From Blepharisma stoltei (taxonomy: Eukaryota > Ciliophora > Heterotrichea > Heterotrichida > Blepharismidae), in assembly GCA_914767885.1 (NCBI GenBank), contig CAJZBQ010000050.1:558001-622000 (forward strand): 64,000 nt of DNA. The letters are read 5' to 3'. The notes under the pieces were generated by a model. That model was not told where the DNA came from, did not search any database, and saw only the letters and a program-made list of their open reading frames with translations. A program made the position numbers and the translations under genes. Positions 20,301 to 30,783 of this stretch are shown one piece after another; within the stretch, counting starts at the first letter, position 1, and every line of letters begins with the position of its first letter.

Positions 20301-23300
20301 GCTTTTTCCCAATCACTTCAGAAGCAGCCAGAATGATTTGCTTCCTATTAAATTCCAGGCATTTGATTAAGCCTTCTACAATCATGAATTCTTTATTTTC
20401 AAGCCCATCTAAAACTCCTACTTTTTCACCTACAGCATATCCATATATCAAAATCCCTGCCATTTTCCATGCAATTACTCTTTTTTCCTCCTCAGGCTGA
20501 GGATCTTTATTCATTTGTTTTTTTATCATCCCGTCTATATATTTATGCTCCAAGGTCACCTGTGCTTTTCATTTTTTTATAAGGTTATATATGATATACC
20601 TTATAAAGATTATATAAAAAAAAAAAAAAATAAAATTTTAATGGTTTATTTATGATAAAATGTTATATCTAAATTTGACTCTAAAACAGATTTGCTGGTA
20701 TCTGCAGCTACACGGATTAAATAATTTACAAATTTGGTAGCTGATCTTTCTTTGCCGACTGGGATTAGTTTTTCCCATTCATATAGAAGAAGACAAGCGA
20801 CATCTCTTAAGAAATAGTGAAAACCTGTGCCACCGTTGTTAGGGAGAGTCATTGTATTGCAGATAGGCTCAAACCACTGGTCACCCCATTTCTCAAAAGT
20901 TTTAGGTCTGTTGAGGATGATTTTTATCAAGAAAAGTTTGACTGATAAAGAATTATTAGGGTTGCAGAGGTCGCCATGGAGGCATTGCATTCATTGAGGC
21001 ATGTCGTTTCCTCAGGTTTCACTAAAGAGCATTTCCATCTTTTCAATGACTTCGAGGAGTGGCTTCATAATAGGCAATGAGTTGATTTCGTCGAGTTCTA
21101 AGTCGACTTCTGGCTCAATTTCAGGGATTTCGATAATTTTTTTCTTAGGTGGCTTTAAGTATATTTTAGTATAAAAATCTGTTCATTTTTAGAATAAAAA
21201 TTTTTATTAATTTTGCCAGGCTTATTCAATTTTGATAGAAATAACTGATATCTTGGGATTGCGAAAATAAAGAAGAAGTGATATATCCCGCCGCAATGCT
21301 AGTCGTTTCTTTTTTTTCTGGTGCTTTTTTATTAGATTTTTCTTGAATTTTTGTCCTAAAATCAGTCTGCGGCGTAAACCCATAGTTTTCTTTTTCCTCA
21401 ACAACTGCGTTCCAAACTTGGTCTTTAAACAGAAAATTAAAGAAAATCTTTTCCTGGCTTTGTGTCTTCCTTATAGTTGTCATTAAACACGCATAACAAG
21501 CTGAGCTGAACTCCCTTAACGCTTGGTTTCCATTATCAAAATTCCCTAAAAGCTCAAATCTCTCAGGTTTCTCTTTTCTGTATTTTCCACAAAAATTAAT
21601 TAACTGCTTAGTCAGCTCATTTCCTTGCGACCCAGCCCCAAAAAGTGCTTTATGGGTGTTATCTTTCAGCCTCTGCGATGGCAATCTTGCATAAGTTTTT
21701 TCAAAAAACAGCAAAACAAAGCGTTTTTCCATCAGTTTAAAAAAATAATCCAAAGCGTCATGGGCATCCCCTGGTTTTTCATTTAATTTTCCTAATAACT
21801 GATGTGTATGGGCAATAACAAGATTTTCCAGCATTTCTTCATCACAAATATCCATCATAGGCAGAAGAATCCTTTTCGCCAATCCCCATCTCAAATTATG
21901 CTTGATATTTCTATCAATATTTGGATTAAAAAAATGGGTTAAAAAGTCCCTAAAACTATCTTGAAAAGTCCCTAAAGGCTCTTTTGTGATTTGGTCATCA
22001 ATAAAAGTATTCAAAACATGGGTAAGTTCAGCTTCATATCCAGAATCTTCTTCTCTTATTAAAGAAAATATTAGTGTCACAGCATCAATATGATGGGTTG
22101 CCTTTATCAGCTCGAAAAATCCTTTTATTAAAGATTCAAACTCATAAGTTTCTTTCCCTGGGCGCAGATTTTGAGTCCCAGTCAAAAAATGCTGAGATTG
22201 GACTTCCATAAGCAAAGGCTTTATTTCATTCCAGTAATTAGGAATCACCATTCTATAATCCCACATCATAGCAATTAAATTAATTGCTTCTCTTTTAATA
22301 GACGCCGCTCTATCAGGGCTCAATAAATTCTTTATTATCACCTGTATATGCTGCAAAAACTGAGGCATTTTTTTCACAATTTCTATACCCTCTCCAAAAA
22401 TCCCTAAATTTTTACAAAAATCAAGGAAAACACAGTAAACTTTTACGATGATCTGACAGTGCTCAATGCTGGGGATTACAGAAATCATGCCCATTAAAGG
22501 CATAGCACACTCTACAAATTCATTAATAAAGTCTTTAAGAGGCAAAATTTTGGAGTCTTTGACTGTAGAGGCTCCTTTTTGGAGGATTGGGATAAGAATA
22601 GGGAATAATAAATCAGCACGGACTGAGAGGCTTTTAAAGGTAAGTTTTAAAGCAGGGACCCAATGAGAAGAAATATAGTCAAGAAGAAGCTCGCTGCAGT
22701 TTTGGAAGACTTTTTGGGTAGTTAAAAGAATGCTGAAATCGTCATCTGACAGTTTGGTTTCTTTGAAAAAGTTAAATAAAGCTTTTCCTTTGCGTAGCTG
22801 AGATTGGGTATCTTGGGAAAGGGATTCTACCATGACTGGAAAAATGGTTTGTTGGATTGCTTTGTATATAGCTTGGCCTTTATTTCCAAGAAGCTTTATA
22901 ATGCGTGAGAAGCCATATAGAGATACTTTTAATAGTCTTTCTGAGGTATAGATGCTGAAATTGTTCCAGATTTCTATTATTTGTTGAGCTGTCACCGCAT
23001 TAATATTCAAAATTTCCATTGCTGACTCCCTTAATTCTTCATATAATTTGCTGATTTCAGGAGTCTCCACCTGTGGAAAAATCCCAAGCTGATTCGGACT
23101 GACTACGATTTTTATTAGAAATTCTGAATTTATGCCTGCATTTGGGTAAAGTTTGCAATAATCCATCGTAGCTTTTAAGGAATACAGCTTTTTCACGATA
23201 TTTTCTTCTGCACATTCTCCTAATGCGAAATCTGTCAGACTTTGCTCTATAAGTCTTGGATTGTGCTCTATTAAGCCTTCTTTAGAAAGCCAACTAATAC

Positions 23301-26300
23301 AGTCAATAATCCCTTCATATTCTTCATAATTGTCACGATTCCCTATATCCAGCTGATTTTGTCTGCTTCAGGCTAGTTTGTCAATTCCTACAATTTCTGC
23401 TAGTCTTCACCAAATTTTTTTAGAATTTTCTCTACAGGCTCTTTCTGGCCGTAAACATTGTTCCCAAATCCATTTAAGAAAACTTGTAATTTCTAAAGAA
23501 TGGGCTCTTTTTGGGTTAGTTTTTAGGAGAATATTGATTTTTAAAGCACAGATATTGAGAAATTCATATATAATTCCTTCACATAAATTGATGATTTCTT
23601 GTGATTCTTTATCATAATGAGAAAGGCGAATTGTTATCATGACTACGTGGCCGATTTCTAATAAAAATCTGTCTACAAGCTCATCATTATTCCCCATGTG
23701 GGTCAGGATATTTCCGATACAAAGAACTGCGCCAAGCCTTTTGGTAGAGTCTGGATGGTTTGAATAGGTTTCAATTCTTCTTAAAATTGACTTGAAATAA
23801 GCTACAGGGGATGCTGGCTGAGAAATGACTGAGCTTGCAAACTCTCCCATGCAGCTTCCTGCAAGATTTCTTAAGGCTGCATTATTAGGGTTAGAGACAG
23901 CTTGCATTAAGGCATCTAGAAGGGCCATAGTCTCAGGGTGTTCATATCCCCTTGACTTTGCAAACCATCTGACAAGCTGTCTGCTTAGTGGCTCAAAAAC
24001 TTGTCGGCTCACAGCTTCTACATCAGTAGCAAGGTTATAAATAACAGGAAAGAGCTTTTCATAAACTTTAGCAAAAGGGTTGGACTCTTTAGATCTCGCT
24101 CCTATCTGTGAGTTTTTTCCAAGCATATAAATTATTATAGAGTGCAAAAGCTCACAAGCTGCGACCCTTGTTTTTCTATCTGTAGCATTTTCTGCTAAAT
24201 GCAGAATTCTAGGCAGTGCCGGGTCTAAAAACACTTCCAGCTTTATTTGGTGTAAAGGGATTGCAAATTTCACCCTAGGCTCTGCGTCCCAAGCTATATG
24301 AATATCCTCTACTTTTTTAGGCACAATATAATGAGAAAATCCACCTAAAGACCCTAATAGCTTGACCACCCTAAATGCGACTGTTTTTCGCTTTTTCCGA
24401 ATCAAAGCTTCTTCTGTATCCCCCCCTTGGACTTCTTGGCTGATTTTATCAACTGTTAAATAGCTTGATAAACATGGTAAAATTTCAGGCAAAAATGGCT
24501 CTAGAGCACTCATAGGGATTTTTTTAGTCCAGTCATTCAAAGCAGAAATTGTGCTATGGGCTAGCGGCAAATGGGCTAAGCCTAATGATAAAGCTTGGAC
24601 TATAACAGGAACCCATGTAGGCAAATTGTTTTCTTCAGGGGAGTAAATTAAGCTCACAGGGCAAGCTAAACAAACCTCAAGACAGCTACCGAGTAATGCG
24701 TCATGGAAGCCTTGCATTCTCTTAATTAAGCTTTTAATTGTTTCTGAAATAATCCTTCTTTCATGTGGTAAAGTATCTAGAAAGTCTGTTTTGCTGCACA
24801 CAGTCATTATGACTGTTAAAAAACTATATAAAGATGGCAATAAAGGTAATTCAGACGATTTTTTATTGACTCCCCCCCATCCTTGATCGAACGATTGACT
24901 GTAAAAATTCCTAAAAATTGGGGAAATTAACCCCCATCCTTGATCGAACGATTTTCATATCATGCAAATTTTTTATATATATATAAAAATATATTTAGTT
25001 ATCAAAAGCTTAGGAAGATGCACCTAATGAAGTTGTTCTCAGAGACTTTGAGACGAAAAAAAGCTTTGGAATCAACCATACGAAGTGGTTTAGTCATCAA
25101 CCTGGGCTTGAAAACTTAATAATCTAATAAAATATAGATTCTTTAAAATTTTTAAAAAAAAAAATTTAATTTAATAAGGAACAAATTTAAAATTTATACA
25201 GTTTTAAAGGGGGGTAACTAATAAATCAAAATATTAAAAATTGGTATTTTTATAAAATTAATTCAATTGTTTGCTGTAAAAATAATTATTAAATACTCTT
25301 AACCCTCTTTTTTAAAAGTAAATAAAAAAAAAATATATATATATATTTGATTTTATATATAAAATTTTTTTTCCCAAAAAATATTTTTTAACCCCCATCC
25401 TTGATCGAACGATGGCAAGTCGTTCGATCAAGGATGGGGGGGGAGTGAGTAAGTCCACATATGGCATTACCCACCCTGTCAGTCTTGGAGCCATAACTTT
25501 AAAAAAATGCTTGGCAAAGTCACTGGCCTGATAAAAAAACTGCTGCTCCTCAGGACTATTTGCCACAATTTCAGTATCCGCCAAATTTCCTTTAATTGAG
25601 TACTGTAAATCCAAAGTCTGCAGAATATTTAAAAAAAACTGGCCAATCTCATCAACAATATGCTGGATCAATATTTCTGTCAAGCATTCTTGGCTTAAAA
25701 TTCCTGCCCACAGCTGACTTGCTAGCTTAACCCTTTCTTCTGGGTTTTCAACTTCTTCAGGAATAGTCAAAAGCTCATTCATCGCCCTTGTTACAAAAAT
25801 TTTTATCCAAGGCCCAAACTGTCCTGCTTGCAGATATAAAGACGAAAAAAGCTGGGCAATAGACTGATACAGCAAAAACCTGTATTTTTTTATTAGAGTC
25901 ATATTTCGCTTAAAAATCTCTAAGGTTACCTTGGAAAAATGCATCAAAATATGTTCAGGGATGACAGTCAGTGATCTTGCTATGTCAGCATAGGACAGTA
26001 AAAATGAGGCTAAGGACTTTTGTTTTAGCATGACAGCTTTGAAGCTTTCTTCTTCTATTTCTTCTTGGGAAAACAAATAGTTTTCACTCAGCTCTACAAG
26101 CTTGTCTAAAAGGTCTTTTAAATAGTCCTCACCTCTGAATTTTACTATAGCTTGAGAAAAAACACCAAGGGCTCTTAAGGTGTTAGGATATCCTTGGGTG
26201 CCTTGAGGAGTTTCTATTTGTTTTCTTAAAATTTTCAATATATATTCAAAAGTGTGCATATGGGCTTGGGCTTCTCTTGACAAAGTGTCAGCTAAAACCA

Positions 26301-27630
26301 TCAAGCATTGTTCGCAGCAGTCTTGAGCTAGATATTTTATAGAGTAAGCCCCTGTTTTGGCTAAATCATTCAATGTATTAAACAGTTGTATAGCATTTTC
26401 TGTTATAAGATCTGCAAAAACAGTCGAGTTCATTGCAATTATTTTCATTGCTGCCTTAGGGATCATATATCTAGACTCAATTGGCTGCATTAAGGCTTTC
26501 GCGTACCCAAAAAGCTCGGCGAGAATTTCTTGTGGGTAATTAAAGCTTTTTAGCCCATATGCCAAGCCTTTCATCATTCCCGCCGCTAATGCATATTACG
26601 TTAGTTTAAGTGGCTAAGGTGTCTTATTGCACGCTCCTGCTAAATAGAAGAGCCAAAATGGTGAAGCCACAAGCATTTTTGATCAAAAAGATCGGACCAT
26701 CCCAAATAAACTGCCTGCAATCCTTACCAGCGATTTTTACCAGGAGCGATGCCTTCACCTTTGTCTGACTAAGCTCCTTGCGTTTTTATCATCAGGCTCA
26801 AATGTGGCGAAAGGTAAAATCCTGAACCATTTAGCTGCATTGTGGAACAGTTCCCCTGGTTATCCCCAAAGATAAACCATTGTTGCTGTCCAGATATTCT
26901 CAAGAGAAGCCAAACCCATAAATAAAATTCTATAAGGGAGCAGAGCTAATTTCTCTCAAACCGAATGCCATTATATTTATCATCCTGCTAGTGAACGTTC
27001 TTCTGTCTTTTGGCCTTTATTGATTTCTGTTCTTATTCTTATATGGATAAGCTGCTGGATTTCAGGGATACGGTGCTGTAGCTCGCCTTCGAAATGGGAA
27101 ACTAGTAGGCCAAGCATATTATAAATTGCGCCTCTGAGTGTCGATCCCATGGTTTTTTCTTCTGTTTTTAGCTTGTTGTCAAGCAAAATTGCGATCATGC
27201 CTTCAGGATCAAGGATATCTTTAAGCTTGGTGGCTACAAAAGTCTCAAGGAGCTTAATTAGAGGCCTGAGGGCAGCTTCTTTAACCATGCTGGACTTGGT
27301 TGATTTTGCCATCAATTGGATGCAGACTTCTTTGATTTCGGGGATATATTCATTAATTGTATTTGACCGAGTCTTTATATAGTCTGAGACTAAGTCAAGA
27401 GAGTTACTCATAGTTTTTCATATCAGTCTGTCAGGCTCTTCACGATGGGTTTTGATGAAGTTTAATAGAGAAATATCGGAATTCAATAGTTTGGAAGAGC
27501 AAAAAGCTACTTGAGCTGAGCTGAGATTTGGATTTAAAACCAAACTACGAAGTTCGCCAAGGATGCTGTCAGCATCTGTAAAAGATAAGGCATGTAATGC
27601 TCTGAGCAACTCTTCAACGCGCCTTTCCAT
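14323..27630 (-). CDS. PRKDC: DNA-dependent protein kinase catalytic subunit (PIKK), interrupted by five IESs
   Basis: DNA-PKcs is the PI3K-like Ser/Thr kinase that works with Ku in non-homologous end joining. Removing five segments (1,014, 71, 52, 579 and 402 bp) leaves 11,190 nt, exactly 3,730 codons, against about 4,100 in vertebrates. Most of the protein is helical HEAT/FAT-type sequence. The kinase domain is near the C terminus: GIGDRHLENFLL (about residue 3,520) supplies the catalytic Asp and Asn, and IDFGIAFG the DFG metal site. PELVPFRLTRQ is characteristic of DNA-PKcs within the PIKKs. The C-terminal FATC ends LIEHATDPNILGRAWIGW. TGA is Trp at many points, for example the junctions near 18262, 18730 and 23400. 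Exact 5' residues are less certain than the C-terminal half. TRRAP is excluded by intact catalytic residues, and ATM/ATR/mTOR by the C-terminal match. Confidence 0.92.
14751..15766. mobile_element. IES in DNA-PKcs, core word family 2 (CTCGAAGTTCGACCAAG)
   Basis: Joining TA 14751-14752 to TA 15765-15766 removes 1,014 bp and restores the kinase-to-FATC linker at exactly the family's spacing (MIYVLKSL then RKHKN). The left end has two direct cores with the conserved TTCCTATTTTT spacer. The right end is a hairpin of opposed cores ending in nine G and AGTAA. A 619-bp retroposon (15004-15622) is nested inside. Confidence 0.93.
14990..15636 (-). mobile_element. SINE-like retroposon S2 nested in the IES
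   Basis: Bounded by CAGAAGAATATGAT at 14990-15003 and 15623-15636 (14-bp target duplication). On the minus strand it starts near ATGGCG and ends in four to five (TTAATC) units, a typical LINE/SINE-type 3' tail. It is GC-rich compared with the host IES. It shares the 5' ATGGCG start with S1 and S3 but has little internal similarity that I can see. Confidence 0.8.
20580..20652. mobile_element. 71-bp AT-only-type IES in DNA-PKcs
   Basis: Contains a run of 15 A and stops in the host frame. TA-to-TA removal (20580 and 20651) joins ITFYH to IKKWKAQ in frame. Confidence 0.75.
21155..21208. mobile_element. 52-bp IES in DNA-PKcs
   Basis: TA at 21155-21156 and 21207-21208. Removal joins NWISLAKL to KPPKKKIIEI and corrects a frame shift of one. 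Other TA pairs nearby could serve, so the exact ends are tentative. Confidence 0.65.
24868..25446. mobile_element. IES in DNA-PKcs, core word family 4 (ATCCTTGATCGAACGAT)
   Basis: The left end is GACTCCCCCCCATCC with a second direct core about 70 bp in. The right end is a hairpin of opposed cores ending GGGGGGGAGTGAG. Removing 579 bp (between GA dinucleotides at the repeat ends) or 585 bp keeps the frame. A strict TA-to-TA removal (24864, 25450) would be 586 bp and shift it, so either this junction is not TA or one T is missing from the exon homopolymer. Confidence 0.85.
26587..26990. mobile_element. 402-bp IES in DNA-PKcs without C-rich ends
   Basis: Direct repeat GCTA at both ends (26585-26588 and 26987-26990). 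Removing 402 bp joins EERSL to AAGMMKGL in frame. The interior is less AT-rich than other IESs and shows no terminal inverted repeat or match to other elements here. Confidence 0.85.
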
Positions 27631-27711
27631 TTTATAATTAATTGATAGAGAATATTCCAGCTATCAAGCAGATAGAAGACTTAAATGCAAAAACTGAAGA
27701 AATGGCAATAA

Positions 27712-28230
27712 ATGAATAAAGTAATTTTGTATGTTGCAGCGTCATTAGATGGATTTATTGCTGATATTAATGGTAAAGTGGATTGACTATGGATGCCAAA
27801 TGATCCTGATGATATTTTAGGATATCGGAAATTAAAGAATAGGATCGGAACAATTGTGATGGGGAGTAAAAGCTATCAGCAAGCACTCACATTTGGCCCG
27901 TGGGAGTGGTCTGATAAGCATACTTATGTTTTTACATCTAAGCCTTTAAGGACAGATTTAACATGTGTGGAGTTCATTTCTCAGTCACCTCAAGAATTTA
28001 TTGAAAATTTCAGAAGAGCAGGAAAAAGCAAAGATATTTGGCTTTTCGGAGGAGCTGCTTTGGCTGCTTCCTTTGCCCAAGTGCGTTTAATTGATGAAAT
28101 TGTGCTAACAAGTGTCCCAATTACACTTGGAGATGGGATTTTGCTAAATTTACCTTGGCATGATTTTATGCTACAAAGTGAAATTCAATGCATGGAAGGA
28201 CTTATTCAAAAGACTTATTTTCTTAACTAA
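27712..28230 (+). CDS. RibD C-terminal/DHFR-fold reductase
   Basis: A 172-residue protein of the bacterial-type dihydrofolate-reductase-like family (YyaP/YwjB, RibD C-terminal domain). These use NAD(P)H on pterin- or pyrimidine-like substrates, and the true substrate is usually unknown. Seen: N-terminal VAASLDGFIADINGKVDW (the family's SLDGxIA motif), central GTIVMGSKSYQ, WLFGGAALAASFAQVRLIDE (nucleotide-binding GG motif and LIDE) and the closing strand PITLGDGILL. Three TGA/TGG Trp codons fit. It is transcribed divergently from DNA-PKcs with only 81 bp between the starts, so they may share a promoter region. It is short, intron-free and bacterial in type, making horizontal acquisition possible but unproven. 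Confidence 0.85.
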
Positions 28231-28427
28231 TAAAAAACTTATCACTATTCATAAGCATAATTTTTTTACTATTAAAATAATTTTAAATCCAAAGCTCTGA
28301 ATAAATATATACGCTTGCAGTATTTAGCATTGAGAAAAATTTATTGATATTTTTTAACTTCTTAATATAAAGCTTTCATTGTATAAAATTTACGAATTAA
28401 AATAAACAAAATTTCTTCAAAAGTAAT

Positions 28428-30044
28428 CTATTTCCCATTTTTATTCCTTGAAAGTACCTCTTCAACTACATCTGCATTAGTCTCAAAATAGCACAGCTGA
28501 GAAGATATGAAATTCTTATGGGTCATTCCTCCTAAAACTAGCAGTTTTGATCCATATGAAGCCATACAGTGGCCTCATCTACCTTCTGGCTCACTTCCTT
28601 TAATATCAACTCTTTCCCACTTGAGGTTTTCTACATTAAACATATGCAAATCATTTAGTTCTGACCCTCCTTGGCCATATAAGTCGTCATTCCTCCCTCC
28701 AAAAATGTAAAGTCTATAGTTTGCTGTGCAGGCAGAGTGGGAATATCTTGGTGAAGGAGCATTTTCAGATTTAATTTCTATTCAGTTTAAGCTATCATTT
28801 ACGATATGAAGGCAGTGGAACCAGTTGCAAGGCTTGTACTCAAAGTTTAGGCCCCCAAATAAGTAGAAGCCTACATTTGAGATCTGAAAAGGGTTTTTGG
28901 CTTGGATTTCAAATAAATTGCTTCGGTAGTCTAAAAGCTGCTCATTAGAAAAAATTCCTGTCAGAGTTGCATGTGATCTAAAGCCAGGATCATCAAAGAC
29001 ATTTATTTCTGGAATTGACCATTCTTTAGCTTTGGAGTCATATATATATAAACAATTTGTTGTGTGGCCTCTTTGATTCATTCCTCCATAGACCACCATA
29101 AATCGGCCTACTTTGCTTGCAGCATGATTTCTTAATGCCTGGGGCAATTGGCCTGAGCCTGTAAATATTTGTCATTTTTGGTCTTTGAGAGAAAGGATAT
29201 TAAGCTTTGCTGTGCATCTTCTTGTCCCATCATGTGTATGCGACGCATAACCTCCAAAAACCACAATTTTCTTCTTAAAAACTACCATAGAATGCCCAGC
29301 TCTCCCTTGAGGGCAATACTGAGTATTCAAAATATTCCATTTCCAACTAATCAAGTCAAGCTCTCTTACGTCAGGATGCAAAATCCTGCTTTCTCCTGCA
29401 TATAAATACATCTTTTCTGCAACAATTGCAACTTGGCACCCTTCTCGGCTATTAGGCATAGATCCTCCTGTACATTTTGTGTCAAAAATTGCAATGCTGG
29501 GCTTAGAGAACTGATTTAGTCGTGGGCTTTCTTTATTTGGCTCTTCTTTTTTAGCTAAATTCATATTGAAGTATGGGATGTGTGAAATCTCTGTAGATAT
29601 AAATTTAGTTAGGAAAGGCACCAAAAATTTTTTGGAGGGTTTTATTGAGTCTTTGCTTATGATTGAGGAGCTTTTTCTTATTTTAATGAGGCTGATTGGG
29701 GAATTTACCATTTGTGTGTGTCTTAAGGATGAATTTTTTCAGCTAAGTTGTTTCATTCTTATCCAGTTATTTTGATTGCTTGTATTTTCAAATACATTTG
29801 TGGGTGATTTATATACAAAATTTTCAAAGGAAAGATCTTTTAGCACTTGTGTGTCGCTTAAATTAGCTTTTCTTCTATGCGTCATGCTCCCTTTTATGTC
29901 GATTTTCTTTTTAATCTCGATTCTGCTGCTGACAACAACTTGTGATTCCAGACTTGGGCTATAACGAATAATTTTAAAAGGAGCGATAATCTTCTTTTGA
30001 GGTTTTTGGCCAAGAGATTTTAAAGATTCATGCCTGGAGTGCAT
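28428..30044 (-). CDS. Kelch-repeat protein
   Basis: A 538-residue protein with a basic, disordered N-terminal third (residues 1-170, many K/R/S) and a C-terminal kelch beta-propeller. Kelch blades are visible as SREGCQVAIVAEKMYLYAGE, GRAGHSMVVFKKKIVVFGGY, HAASKVGRFMVVYGGMNQRG, PRYSHSACTANYRLYIFGGR and GRWGHCMASYGSKLLVLGGM. Each has the hydrophobic-run, GG, then Y..W pattern. TGA is Trp at 28785, 29160 and 29730. Likely a protein-interaction scaffold; the partner is unknown. It is uninterrupted by IESs. Confidence 0.85.
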
Positions 30045-30783
30045 ATTTTATTTTTTATTTAAAATCTTCCAATAGTCAAAAGCATTTTGGAATATTTTAC
30101 TCCAATTTTTATAAATTTCTTATGTAGTTTTTTAAAAAGTCTAAAATATGTCTCTTTATGAATTTTCAATCACAATTATGTTTATATATCTATATAAAAA
30201 TATAATATAAATAATTGGGCTTAATTTCAGGCTTATTCAGTATAAGATAGTGATTAATGGAATTAAATTTTTATTCAAAAAATTATTAGATAAAGATTTT
30301 ATTATATGATAATAAGTAATATACTAAAATATTAAGCTATCCCTTGATCGAATTTTAAGTACCTATAAAATGAAGTTAGAAATACTTTTAATATTTAGAA
30401 TAAACATTGATCAGCTATGGCTTGACTTGCTTTCTTTAACAGAAACAAAATATAAAATTATTATCAACAATATTATTTTTATTAAATATATATAAAGCAA
30501 ACTGAATAATATACTTTATATAGGCTATTGCTTACACAAATTTTATCTTTAAGGCATAGTTTGTAAATTTTCTTTAGTTGATTAAAATAATAATTATTCA
30601 AAAGGATGATTATAATATTAATTATCAAAATTTATAGCCAGCTCTTTGGCTTTGCTTTGATAAATATCTTTTTATAATAACCTTTCAAGATATATTCTTC
30701 TTTAAAACCCATAAACTAGAATTTTAGAAATTTTTGCATTAAATGCCTATTCCTTCTATAATTTTTTAAAACAGGGATCAACA
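30045..30783. other. Intergenic, upstream region of surface-protein copy 1
   Basis: AT-rich, no gene. The stretch at about 30410-30560 (CAGCTATGGCTTGACTTGC, then TTTCTTTAACAGAAACAAAA) recurs at about 39125-39265. It is therefore probably an upstream element belonging to this gene family. Confidence 0.5.

Noticed and set aside
20580-20652. GT-AG intron instead of an IES in DNA-PKcs
   Set aside because: The possible GT/AG pair leaves part of the A-run as coding and gives a 41-nt intron unlike the tiny introns expected; TA-to-TA removal gives a cleaner in-frame join.
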